Source of the DNA: UBA4416 sp963422675
GTDB lineage: Bacteria > Bacteroidota > Bacteroidia > B-17B0 > Aurantibacillaceae
Assembly (NCBI GenBank): GCA_963422675.2
Contig: CAXVYS010000024.1
Coordinates: forward strand, 868,001 to 932,000
DNA length: 64,000 nt
Direction: 5' to 3'
Shown: one piece after another, positions 9,671 to 18,060 of the stretch
How the letters are laid out: each line of letters begins with the position of its first letter
Position numbering within the stretch: the first letter of the stretch is position 1
Position numbers and translations under genes: made by a program
Notes under the pieces: generated by a model
Databases searched by the model: none
Told to the model about the DNA's origin: nothing
The model's input: only the letters and a program-made list of their open reading frames with translations

Positions 9671-9707
9671 AAAGCTCTGCAAATTTATTTGCAGAGCTTT
9701 TTTATTT
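9671..9707 (+). terminator. Rho-independent terminator after the adhesin gene
   Basis: A 14-bp inverted repeat (AAAGCTCTGCAAAT at 9671-9684 and its complement at 9687-9700) is followed at once by a T-rich run. The innermost A-T pairs probably open to form the loop. It lies 18 bp after the adhesin stop and just before the next co-directional gene, separating the two transcripts. Confidence 0.85.
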
Positions 9708-9722
9708 TTAAACAAAAAACAA

Positions 9723-11264
9723 ATGGCAGATCAAACAAAGTTTATTCAGGCAATTAGTGAAGGGTATCAAACAGGTGGGGATTATATTCTTATAGGGTCT
9801 GCTTTATTGGATGGAGTGCCACAAAAAGAGGCGCAGGTAAAGCTACCTCTTAAAACGCTTAACCGGCACGGGCTCATAGCGGGGGCTACCGGTACAGGAA
9901 AAACGGTTACACTACAGGTTATAGCAGAAAACATGTGCGCTAAAAAAATTCCTGTTTTGTTAATGGATCTAAAAGGGGATTTGAGTGGGTTAGCCAGAGC
10001 GGGAACCTCTAATCCCAAAATTGAAGAACGCCACGCCGCTATTGGAATTCCTTTCGCGGAAAGTGCTACCACTGTGGAGTTTTTAACGTTATCAAAAGAA
10101 AATGGGGTAAAATTAAGAGCCACGGTAAGCGAATTCGGACCGGTATTGTTTTCTAAAATATTGAATTTAAATGATACGCAAAGTGGTATTGTTGCTATTC
10201 TGTTTAAATACTCGGACGATAAACAATTGCCCTTGTTGGATCTGAAAGATTTTAAAAGTTTACTGCAATATGTAACCAACGAAGGCAAAGAAGAAATTAA
10301 AAAAAATTATGGGAATATATCTTCCGCATCGGCAGGAACTATTTTAAGATCGGTTATCGAACTGGAATCACAGGGAGCAGAGGCGTTTTTTGGAGAAAGA
10401 TCTTTTGATGTGAATGACCTCGTGAGATTTGATGCTTCCGGAAAAGGAATTGCCTCTATTATGAGGCTGTCAGACATACAGGATAAGCCAAAACTATTTT
10501 CAACGTTTATGTTATGCCTGTTGGCTGAAATTTACGCCACCTTCCCTGAAGCAGGTGACCTGGAAAAGCCCAGGTTGTGTATTTTTATAGATGAAGCACA
10601 TCTTATTTTTAAAGAGGCTTCTGATGCTTTATTAGACCAGATAGAATCTATTATAAAACTCATCAGAAGTAAAGGTGTGGGCGTTTATTTTTGCACTCAA
10701 AACCCGTATGATATCCCCGAATCGGTATTGGCGCAGTTAGGATTAAAAGTGCAGCATGCTTTAAGGGCTTTTACCGAAAAGGATAGAAAGGCCATCAAAA
10801 AAACGGCAGAGAATTATCCTATTTCGGAATTTTATAAAACGGATGAGTTGCTTACTACCCTTGGGATAGGGCAGGCACTTGTTACAGCGTTAAACGAAAA
10901 AGGAATTCCAACACCATTAGCAGCTACTCATTTACGGGCGCCTATGAGCCGATTGGGAATATTAACTCCTGATGAACTACAACAAACGATTTCGGGAAGT
11001 ACCATTGCTGCTAAGTATAATGAAGTGATAGACAGAGACAGCGCTTTTGAGATACTGGCTAAAAAACTAGCAACTCCTGAAACGGCTGAAGAACCGGAAA
11101 CTCCCAAAGAGAAAAAAGAACCCAAAGCTGAAAAAACAACTATTGAAAAAATAAGTGAAAACACCATGGTAAGACAGGTTGGTCGTACGGTGATGAAAGA
11201 GGTTGCCCGTGGTTTATTGGGTGTTTTAGGTTTAGGCGGAAAGAAAAAAGGTGGTTGGTTTTAA
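9723..11264 (+). CDS. DUF853 HerA-like ATPase (YjgR type)
   Basis: A 513-residue P-loop ATPase of the HerA/FtsK-like superfamily (DUF853). Walker A is GATGTGKT near residue 55 and Walker B is RLCIFIDEAHLIF near residue 290; a conserved MDLKGDLSG follows the first strand. The C-terminal tail is rich in Lys, Glu and Pro and ends in a Gly/Lys-rich stretch (GLGGKKKGGWF), as in many family members. The physiological role is not established; relation to HerA suggests DNA translocation or a DNA-linked remodelling step, which is inference. The gene sits alone between a terminator and the cbpA operon. Confidence 0.85.
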   Translation: MADQTKFIQAISEGYQTGGDYILIGSALLDGVPQKEAQVKLPLKTLNRHGLIAGATGTGKTVTLQVIAENMCAKKIPVLLMDLKGDLSGLARAGTSNPKIEERHAAIGIPFAESATTVEFLTLSKENGVKLRATVSEFGPVLFSKILNLNDTQSGIVAILFKYSDDKQLPLLDLKDFKSLLQYVTNEGKEEIKKNYGNISSASAGTILRSVIELESQGAEAFFGERSFDVNDLVRFDASGKGIASIMRLSDIQDKPKLFSTFMLCLLAEIYATFPEAGDLEKPRLCIFIDEAHLIFKEASDALLDQIESIIKLIRSKGVGVYFCTQNPYDIPESVLAQLGLKVQHALRAFTEKDRKAIKKTAENYPISEFYKTDELLTTLGIGQALVTALNEKGIPTPLAATHLRAPMSRLGILTPDELQQTISGSTIAAKYNEVIDRDSAFEILAKKLATPETAEEPETPKEKKEPKAEKTTIEKISENTMVRQVGRTVMKEVARGLLGVLGLGGKKKGGWF

Positions 11265-11334
11265 ATGATATGTGTCATATGGTATTTATAGGATATTATT
11301 TACCTTAGTGTAAGTTAAAAAATTAAGCTGTTAT

Positions 11335-12210
11335 ATGGAATTTGTAGATTATTATAAAATACTTGAGCTTAACAAAACGGCCAGTACAGAAGACATTAAG
11401 AAGGCTTATCGCAAACTTGCCCGGAAATACCACCCCGATCTGAATCCGAATGACGAATCTGCCAAGAAAAAATTTCAGCAGATTAATGAAGCGAATGAGG
11501 TTTTAAGTGATTCTGAAAAAAGAAAAAAATACGACCAGTATGGGGAGAACTGGAAGAATAGTGAGGCTTACGAAAAAGCCGGCCAACAACAACAAAGAAC
11601 TCATACTTCACAATCAGGATCGCAAAGTTTTTCGCAGGACGATTTTTCGGAATATTTTGAATCGATGTTTGGCGGTGCTGGAAAGCGTTCACAAACCAAG
11701 TATCGTGGCCAGGATTATACGTATGAATTGCATTTAAACCTCACAGATAGTTATCAAAGTCATCCGCAAACGTTAACTGTAAATGCTAAAAATATTCGCT
11801 TAACTATTCCTGCAGGTGTTGAAAACGGACAAACCATTAAGATTGCAGGTTATGGCGGAGAAGGCACAAACGGAGGGCCGAAAGGAGATTTATATATTAC
11901 GTTTGTGATAAGTAATAACACCAGGTTTAAACGTGACGGGAATGACCTGTCAACTACGGTAGAGCTTGATTTGTACACAGCCGTATTGGGGGGAGAAATT
12001 ACCATTGATACGCTTAGTGGGAAGGTGAAATTAAAAGTAGGTGCTGAAACACAAAATAACACTAAGGTGAAGTTAAAAGGAAAAGGATTTCCTGTTTACA
12101 AAAAAGAAAATGAGTTTGGTGATTTGTACGTGACTTACCATGTCATGATCCCTAAAAATTTGACGGAGAAACAAAAACAATTATTTACTGAATTATCTAA
12201 AACACAGTAG
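11335..12210 (+). CDS. cbpA: DnaJ-type co-chaperone CbpA
   Basis: A 291-residue J-domain co-chaperone that delivers substrates to DnaK and stimulates its ATPase. The J domain occupies about residues 1-70 with the essential HPD in KYHPDLNPN. A Gly/Gln/Ser-rich linker follows, then the two beta-sandwich substrate-binding domains (ending VMIPKNLTEKQKQLF). There is no CxxCxGxG zinc finger, which separates it from DnaJ and supports CbpA. Its stop is two bases from the start of the CbpM homologue, so the pair is an operon and the protein is probably controlled by its own modulator. Confidence 0.92.
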   Translation: MEFVDYYKILELNKTASTEDIKKAYRKLARKYHPDLNPNDESAKKKFQQINEANEVLSDSEKRKKYDQYGENWKNSEAYEKAGQQQQRTHTSQSGSQSFSQDDFSEYFESMFGGAGKRSQTKYRGQDYTYELHLNLTDSYQSHPQTLTVNAKNIRLTIPAGVENGQTIKIAGYGGEGTNGGPKGDLYITFVISNNTRFKRDGNDLSTTVELDLYTAVLGGEITIDTLSGKVKLKVGAETQNNTKVKLKGKGFPVYKKENEFGDLYVTYHVMIPKNLTEKQKQLFTELSKTQ

Positions 12211-12212
12211 AC

Positions 12213-12488
12213 ATGGAACATAATCTGATAGCCATTGAAGAGTTTTGCACCTATTACAAAGTAGATTTTTCTTTTATAGAAGCGTTAAGTGAATTTGGAT
12301 TAGTAGAAATTATTCCGGTTAACGACACCCGCTTTTTAAATCAGCAACATCTTAAGGAGGTTGAGAAAATGATTCGCCTGCACTATGACCTGGATATAAA
12401 TATTGCCGGAATCGACGCTATTTCGCATTTATTAAAGCGCATAGATCACCTTCAGCAAGAAATTACCTTGCTTAAAAATAAGTTGTAA
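12213..12488 (+). CDS. cbpM: Chaperone modulator CbpM
   Basis: A 91-residue MerR-like small protein that binds the J domain of CbpA and blocks its action on DnaK. It has the family layout: an N-terminal helical part (IAIEEFCTYY), a central LVEIIP strand, a helix with MIRLHYDLDINIAGI and a C-terminal coiled coil (LLKRIDHLQQEITLLKNKL). It starts 2 bp after cbpA, which makes the assignment secure. The gene ends 28 bp from the convergent clpX stop. Confidence 0.9.
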   Translation: MEHNLIAIEEFCTYYKVDFSFIEALSEFGLVEIIPVNDTRFLNQQHLKEVEKMIRLHYDLDINIAGIDAISHLLKRIDHLQQEITLLKNKL

Positions 12489-12516
12489 TCATCATCAGAA
12501 AAACAAAAGAGAACTA

Positions 12517-13758
12517 CTAGGCTACCTTTAACTGGGTTAAGCGGGCATTTTTCAATTTATCTAAAGCGTAATCCAATGTAATAGTTAATGTTTTTGGGGC
12601 TTTTTCGTCGCTTGGCATATCATACATAAAGTCAACCATAATCGCTTCACAAATACCTCTTAAGCCACGGGCGCCTAATTTAAATTCCAGGGCTTTATTA
12701 ACGATCAGTTCCAAAACCTCTTCAGTAATTTCCAGCTTTACACCTTCCATTTTAAACAAGTGTTTGTATTGTTTAATTAACGCATTTTTTGGGTCGGTTA
12801 AAATAGAACGTAAAGCTTCTTTATCTAAAGGTTTAAGATACGTCAATACAGGAAGCCTTCCAATCAATTCAGGAATTAAGCCAAATGCTTTTAAATCCTG
12901 TGGAGAAATATATTGTAAGAGGTTCCCTTTGTCAATATCTTCGTTAGCGATAGAAGCAGAGTAACCAAGAGCCTGTGTATTTAAGCGCTGGGATATTTTT
13001 TTATCAATTCCATCAAAGGCACCACCACAAATAAATAAAATATTCTTCGTGTTTACCTGGAGCATTTTGGCATCGGGATGTTTACGACCACCTTGTGGCG
13101 GTACATTCACTACAGAGCCTTCCAACAACTTAAGCATGGCCTGTTGAACACCTTCACCACTTACATCACGCGTAATGGAAGGGTTATCACTTTTACGGGC
13201 AATTTTATCAATCTCATCAATAAAAACAATTCCTCTTTCCGCAGCGGCTACATCATAATCTGCGGCCTGCAATAAGCGGGTTAATACATTTTCAACATCT
13301 TCTCCCACATAACCTGCTTCTGTTAATACAGTAGCATCGGCAATGCAAAAAGGAACATGTAATAATTTAGCAATCGTACGGGCCAGTAATGTTTTTCCGG
13401 TTCCGGTTTCTCCCACTAAAATAACATTGGATTTATCAATTTCAATTTCTTCTTTAGCACTTGCAACATGTGCAATACGCTTAAAATGATTGTATACGGC
13501 TACGCTTAATATTTTTTTCGCATCGTCCTGGCCAATGATATATTCATCCAAATGTTTTTTAATAGCCTGTGGCTTTAATACATTTAAGGCGTGTTGTACC
13601 TGTTGGTTATTTTGCGCACCTGCTTCTTCATTTACTATTTTAAAAGCCTGCGAAATACACACATCACAAATGTGACCTGTAATACCTGCAATAAGAACTT
13701 TTACTTCTTTTTTATCTCGTCCGCAAAACGAACATACTATTGGACCTGATTTAGCCAT
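12517..13758 (-). CDS. clpX: ATP-dependent Clp protease ATP-binding subunit ClpX
   Basis: The AAA+ unfoldase that feeds tagged proteins to ClpP. The 413-residue protein has the N-terminal zinc-binding domain (CSFCGRDKKEV...CDVC), Walker A as GETGTGKT, Walker B as GIVFIDEIDKI, and the SGEGVQQAMLK and LIPELIGRLPV segments typical of ClpX. Length is normal. No clpP is adjacent; the gene stands alone on this strand. A GTAAAGATA at 13775-13783, which reads TATCTTTAC on the coding strand, lies 16 bp upstream of the ATG and resembles other -7 boxes in the window. Confidence 0.97.
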   Translation of the reverse strand: MAKSGPIVCSFCGRDKKEVKVLIAGITGHICDVCISQAFKIVNEEAGAQNNQQVQHALNVLKPQAIKKHLDEYIIGQDDAKKILSVAVYNHFKRIAHVASAKEEIEIDKSNVILVGETGTGKTLLARTIAKLLHVPFCIADATVLTEAGYVGEDVENVLTRLLQAADYDVAAAERGIVFIDEIDKIARKSDNPSITRDVSGEGVQQAMLKLLEGSVVNVPPQGGRKHPDAKMLQVNTKNILFICGGAFDGIDKKISQRLNTQALGYSASIANEDIDKGNLLQYISPQDLKAFGLIPELIGRLPVLTYLKPLDKEALRSILTDPKNALIKQYKHLFKMEGVKLEITEEVLELIVNKALEFKLGARGLRGICEAIMVDFMYDMPSDEKAPKTLTITLDYALDKLKNARLTQLKVA

Positions 13759-13774
13759 TGTTAAAAATTGGATT

Positions 13775-13783
13775 GTAAAGATA
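13775..13783 (-). promoter_or_regulatory. Putative -7 box of clpX
   Basis: Read on the minus strand this is TATCTTTAC, a variant of TAnnTTTG that recurs upstream of several genes here. It is 16 bp before the clpX start. No convincing -33 element is seen. Confidence 0.3.
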
Positions 13784-13928
13784 CGTAATTATACTGCCAT
13801 TGATGCTTGTTATAACACAAAAAGGTACAATTGGTTTATAATTCCATACCATTAAGATAAGGGAATCAAACCTTGTACCAAGGTATTTTAACAGATAATA
13901 ACTGCCATTACGGGTAATACCGGGGCCA

Positions 13929-14663
13929 TTATTTTAAGAGGTATTTGACTACATCATAGGTAAGCCCAACAATAAATACAGCAATCTCAAAAGTCAGAAA
14001 TCCCAGGCCATAAGCCAAAACCGCTTTTACATAATTAAAGATTTTTTTCTGATCAAAAAACTGTCCTATACCCCAGCATACATAAATTAATGTCATGATG
14101 AACATGACGAGGAAAGCATTTGGAGAATGGAACAGGCCTTCCAGAAATGCGCCGACCGATACCAGCAACATGCCCATACCCATGACGAAACACAGCAGAA
14201 TGGTGATCTCAAAAATATTATAGCTGTATTTTTTAAAGAAGATGGTTATCCATAATGCAATGAAGCCTCCCATCAGGATATTGGCATATCCATAATGCGT
14301 TTGTACCCAATGGAAGATAGGGCCAATGGATGACTTTCCGTACATTTTGTTAAGTGTATTGGAATAATTCTCTTCCGTATGAAAGTAATGGGCAATGAGC
14401 GTATAGATTAACGAAGAAAAAATTAAAAACGGAATGGGTTTTATCAACCGGATCCTGTTTTCAGTAATAAATTCTTTAATTGTGTGTCCCGGTCTTAATA
14501 AGAGTTCCCTGACAGTAAAGAAAATACCTTTTTCGAAATGTAATAAATGTTGGATCTCATGGCTTATGTAATGACCATCAATTCTTTTAATTTTTGCGGG
14601 TTGGCCACAGGTTGAGCAAAAATTTCCGTTAAGAATAGTATTACAATTTTTACAATTCGTCAT
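13929..14663 (-). CDS. DUF3667 membrane protein
   Basis: A 244-residue protein of the Bacteroidota family DUF3667. It opens with a small zinc-ribbon-like motif (CKNC...CSTCGQ), then the conserved family block LLHFEKGIFFTVRELLLRPG, then about four to five hydrophobic segments. Function is unknown; an inner-membrane location with a cytosolic metal-binding head is inferred from the layout. It is 34 bp downstream of uppP on the same strand and may be cotranscribed with it and the DUF3098 gene. Confidence 0.8.
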   Translation of the reverse strand: MTNCKNCNTILNGNFCSTCGQPAKIKRIDGHYISHEIQHLLHFEKGIFFTVRELLLRPGHTIKEFITENRIRLIKPIPFLIFSSLIYTLIAHYFHTEENYSNTLNKMYGKSSIGPIFHWVQTHYGYANILMGGFIALWITIFFKKYSYNIFEITILLCFVMGMGMLLVSVGAFLEGLFHSPNAFLVMFIMTLIYVCWGIGQFFDQKKIFNYVKAVLAYGLGFLTFEIAVFIVGLTYDVVKYLLK

Positions 14664-14697
14664 ATGTGTATAATGGTGTTATTGTAAGACCTTAATC

Positions 14698-15492
14698 TTA
14701 AATAATGGCAATAGGAATTTTTAAAAGGAATAAAACAATCAGGATTCCGCCTATGATGATGCGGTACCAGCCAAAGCTCTTAAAGCCGTGTTTATTTAAA
14801 AAGCCAATAAAAGATTTGATAGCCAGAAGTGCGACAATGAAAGCGACTATATTTCCAAAAATAAGTAAGTTAATTTCCTCACTGTTCAGTACCGTTCCAT
14901 CTTTATAAAAATCCAGTAATTTTTTTGCAGTAGCGGCAAACATGGTTGGCACAGCTAAAAAGAAGGAAAATTCGGCAGCCGATTTGCGGGTTAAGCCCTG
15001 TGTCATCCCACCAATAATGGTTGAGGCACTTCGGCTCATTCCCGGCCATAAAGCCAGGCATTGAAATAAACCAATTTTTAAGGCTTTTGGATAGGTAATG
15101 TCTTTTTCATCATCCATTGAATTGTTTGCAAACCATTTGTCTACAAATAATAAGACTATTCCTCCCACAAACAGGGCAATGGCAACACCCATCAGGTTTT
15201 CGAGGGCGGCATCAATATAATCTCCTAATAAAAGACCAAAAATAGCCGCCGGGATAAAAGCTACTATTAACTTGAAGTAAAAGTTAACGGATTTAAAAAA
15301 GCGTTTGAAATAAAGTACTACTACCGATAAAATGGCACCCAATTGTATAGCAACGGTAAATAGTTTAACAAAAGGGGTTGCTTTTATACCCAAAAGGGCT
15401 GTGCCAATCATCATATGGCCGGTGGAGGAAATAGGTAAAAACTCTGTTAATCCTTCAATAACGGCAATGATAAATGCTTGTAAATAAGACAT
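14698..15492 (-). CDS. uppP: Undecaprenyl-diphosphatase UppP (BacA)
   Basis: An integral membrane enzyme that dephosphorylates undecaprenyl pyrophosphate to recycle the lipid carrier of peptidoglycan and O-antigen synthesis. The 264-residue protein has both signature motifs: EGLTEFLPISSTGHM near the N-terminus and PGMSRSAST in the middle, with seven or eight hydrophobic segments. Length is normal. The DUF3098 gene lies 49 bp upstream on the same strand; this pairing is common in Bacteroidota, where ftsX often precedes it. Here ftsX is far away at 52.8 kb. Confidence 0.95.
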   Translation of the reverse strand: MSYLQAFIIAVIEGLTEFLPISSTGHMMIGTALLGIKATPFVKLFTVAIQLGAILSVVVLYFKRFFKSVNFYFKLIVAFIPAAIFGLLLGDYIDAALENLMGVAIALFVGGIVLLFVDKWFANNSMDDEKDITYPKALKIGLFQCLALWPGMSRSASTIIGGMTQGLTRKSAAEFSFFLAVPTMFAATAKKLLDFYKDGTVLNSEEINLLIFGNIVAFIVALLAIKSFIGFLNKHGFKSFGWYRIIIGGILIVLFLLKIPIAII

Positions 15493-15541
15493 AAAGGGAA
15501 TGAAAATTTAAATTCTGATCTATTGAGAAACCTGGAATTAA

Positions 15542-15784
15542 TTAGTTTTTTGCATTATCTGCGGCCTCATCTTTTGATTTGCGCATAATACCGGCAATAA
15601 CTGTTATAAAGCCCAGTAAACATACCATTGGAGCAATAGTAATACGTTGTGTATCAAAAATGGCAGGATTAAAAACGTTTGGATCATCGCTACCACCACC
15701 AATCATTAACAAATATCCTAAAATGATCAATACAATACCTGCTATAAAAATCTGATAGTTCTGTTTTCCAAAAGTTGTCTTCAT
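15542..15784 (-). CDS. DUF3098 small membrane protein
   Basis: An 80-residue protein with two transmembrane helices (IFIAGIVLIILGYLLMIGG and APMVCLLGFITVIAGI) separated by a short loop with SDDPNVFNPAIFD, typical of DUF3098. The start is set at the ATG at 15784 (MKTTFGKQNY), because the nine extra residues of the longer frame are not part of the family. Function is unknown. In other Bacteroidota it lies between ftsX and uppP, which hints at an envelope or division role; here it keeps uppP but not ftsX. Confidence 0.82.
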   Translation of the reverse strand: MKTTFGKQNYQIFIAGIVLIILGYLLMIGGGSDDPNVFNPAIFDTQRITIAPMVCLLGFITVIAGIMRKSKDEAADNAKN

Positions 15785-15909
15785 TATATTTATTGATTTT
15801 AAAGAAAACAAATCTATTAAAAAACTTCATTTTAAACGACTTATGGAGCAAAAAAATCACTCAAAGATTTCGTTAATATTTCGTAATATTGCTATTCTAT
15901 AAACGAAAC

Positions 15910-16998
15910 ATGGGTAAAGTAGCATTAATTACAGGCGTTACAGGACAGGATGGCGCCTATCTCTCTGAATTACTATTAAGTAAAGGTTATGAAGTGCATG
16001 GCGTGAAACGCCGTAGTTCATTATTTAATACCGACAGGATCGATCATTTATACCAGGATCAGCACGAAAAGCACGTTAATTTTAAATTGCATTACGGTGA
16101 TTTAACGGATAGTACCAATTTAATCAGAATTGTACAGGAAGTAAAACCTGACGAAATATACAATTTAGCGGCTATGTCGCATGTAAAAGTAAGCTTTGAT
16201 ACTCCGGAATATACAGCAAATGCTGATGGTATTGGTACTTTGCGTATTTTAGAAGCGATCCGTATTTTAGGTTTAGAGAAGAAGACCCGTTTTTACCAGG
16301 CTTCTACTTCTGAATTGTATGGTTTGGTTCAGGAAATTCCTCAAAAAGAAACAACCCCGTTTTATCCACGTAGCCCTTACGGAGTAGCGAAGTTATATGC
16401 TTTCTGGATTACTAAAAATTACCGCGAAGCTTATGGTATGTATGCCTGTAACGGAATTTTATTTAATCATGAAAGCCCTTTGCGAGGAGAAACATTTGTT
16501 ACCCGTAAAATTACACGTGCTGCAGCCAAGATCAGTTTAGGCTTACAGGAAAAATTATTTATGGGAAACATTGATTCTGAAAGGGATTGGGGACATGCAA
16601 AAGATTATGTGGAAGGGATGTGGAGAATGCTTCAGCAGGAAGTGGCTGATGATTTTGTATTGGCTACAGGAATAAAAATTACGGTAAGAGAATTTATTAA
16701 TATGGCTTTTACTGAAGTTGGAATAACCCTTAAATGGGAAGGGAAAGATGAACATGAAAAAGGAATTGATATAACCAACGGTAAAACAGTGGTGGAAATT
16801 GATCCTAAATATTACCGTCCGGCTGAGGTTGATTTGTTGGTAGGTGATGCCACAAAAGCCAAAACGAAAATGGGTTGGACTCCAACCTACACCGTAGCCG
16901 AATTATGTAAAGAAATGGTAGCGGCTGATGTGGAGTTATTTAAAAGAGATAAATATCTTTTAGATGGCGGGCATAAAATATTAAATTACAAAGAGTAG
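15910..16998 (+). CDS. gmd: GDP-mannose 4,6-dehydratase
   Basis: First enzyme of GDP-L-fucose synthesis; it turns GDP-D-mannose into GDP-4-keto-6-deoxymannose. The start is ATG 15910 (MGKVALITGVTGQDGAYL), giving 362 residues with the Rossmann GxxGxxG motif at the very N-terminus as the family requires. The catalytic Tyr and Lys are in SPYGVAKLYA, the Thr/Ser-Glu pair in TSELYG, and NHESPLRGETFVTRKIT is diagnostic for Gmd. The next gene is the second pathway enzyme, about 70 bp on, so the two form a GDP-fucose operon at the head of a polysaccharide cluster. Confidence 0.95.
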   Translation: MGKVALITGVTGQDGAYLSELLLSKGYEVHGVKRRSSLFNTDRIDHLYQDQHEKHVNFKLHYGDLTDSTNLIRIVQEVKPDEIYNLAAMSHVKVSFDTPEYTANADGIGTLRILEAIRILGLEKKTRFYQASTSELYGLVQEIPQKETTPFYPRSPYGVAKLYAFWITKNYREAYGMYACNGILFNHESPLRGETFVTRKITRAAAKISLGLQEKLFMGNIDSERDWGHAKDYVEGMWRMLQQEVADDFVLATGIKITVREFINMAFTEVGITLKWEGKDEHEKGIDITNGKTVVEIDPKYYRPAEVDLLVGDATKAKTKMGWTPTYTVAELCKEMVAADVELFKRDKYLLDGGHKILNYKE

Positions 16999-17069
16999 AA
17001 GAGAAGCCGGAGATCAACGTTTATTTTTAAACACTAAAAATAGATGATTGAAACAGGCAAAATTTTAAC

Positions 17070-18011
17070 ATGGAACTAACAGCCAAAATATACGTAGCAG
17101 GACATCGTGGAATGGTTGGTAGCGCTATTATGCGCAACCTTCAAAAAAAAGGATTCACTAATATTGTAACCCGTACTTCTGCGGAAATAGATTTGCGTAA
17201 CTCACAACAGGTGAGTGATTTTTTTGCTACGGAAAAACCGGACTATGTATTTTTAGCGGCTGCAAAAGTTGGTGGGATACAGGCAAATAATACTTACCGG
17301 GCAGATTTTATTTATGAAAATCTGATGATTCAAAATAATGTGATTCATCAATCTTATCTTAATAAAGTAAAGAAGCTGATGTTTCTTGGTTCTTCCTGCA
17401 TTTATCCCAAATTAGCGCCGCAGCCACTTAAAGAGGACTATTTATTAACCGGTGTTTTAGAAGACACGAATGAACCTTATGCTATTGCTAAAATTGCAGG
17501 GATAAAAATGTGTGAAAGCTATAAAAGACAATACGGGTGTAATTTTATATCGGTGATGCCTACTAATATGTATGGTCCTAATGACAACTACAATTTAACT
17601 AACTCTCATGTATTGCCGGCACTTATCCGAAAATTTCATGATGCTAAAGAAAGCAATGCGCCAGTGGTAGAGATGTGGGGAACAGGAACACCTATGCGTG
17701 AGTTCTTACATGCCGATGACCTGGGTGATGCTTGTGTGTTTTTAATGAATACCTATGATGGGAAACAATTTGTAAATATTGGTTCGGGAACCGACTTAAC
17801 CATTAATGACCTTGCTTTATTAATCAAAGAAATTGTTGGATACAAAGGAGAAATCGTACATGATTTAACCAAGCCTGATGGAACACCCCGTAAATTAATG
17901 GATGTATCCTATATCCATTCGTTAGGTTGGAAACACAGCATAGAGTTATCGGAAGGCATTAAACAGGTTTACGAAGATTTTAAAAATAAAGAAGGCGTTA
18001 AGGTTTGGTAA
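17070..18011 (+). CDS. fcl: GDP-L-fucose synthase
   Basis: Epimerase-reductase that converts the Gmd product to GDP-L-fucose. The 313-residue SDR protein starts with a Rossmann motif (YVAGHRGMVGSAI), has the catalytic Ser/Cys segment LGSSCIYPKLAPQPL and the Tyr-x3-Lys pair in EPYAIAKIAG. NMYGPNDNYN and GTPMREFLHADD are further family marks. It follows gmd directly and precedes an outer-membrane protein gene after about 50 bp, consistent with fucose going into a capsule, exopolysaccharide or O-antigen. Confidence 0.95.
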   Translation: MELTAKIYVAGHRGMVGSAIMRNLQKKGFTNIVTRTSAEIDLRNSQQVSDFFATEKPDYVFLAAAKVGGIQANNTYRADFIYENLMIQNNVIHQSYLNKVKKLMFLGSSCIYPKLAPQPLKEDYLLTGVLEDTNEPYAIAKIAGIKMCESYKRQYGCNFISVMPTNMYGPNDNYNLTNSHVLPALIRKFHDAKESNAPVVEMWGTGTPMREFLHADDLGDACVFLMNTYDGKQFVNIGSGTDLTINDLALLIKEIVGYKGEIVHDLTKPDGTPRKLMDVSYIHSLGWKHSIELSEGIKQVYEDFKNKEGVKVW

Positions 18012-18060
18012 AAAAGACATAAGACTATTTCACTTAGACTAAAAAAATAGAGAAGATATT

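Noticed and set aside
11268..11280. ATATG-TGT-CATAT inverted repeat between the DUF853 gene and cbpA
   Set aside because: Five-base arms in AT-rich DNA without a T run or a match elsewhere; too weak to call a terminator or operator.
15875..15890. AATATT-TCGT-AATATT upstream of gmd
   Set aside because: Each half is itself a palindrome of A and T and is common in this composition; no regulator is suggested.
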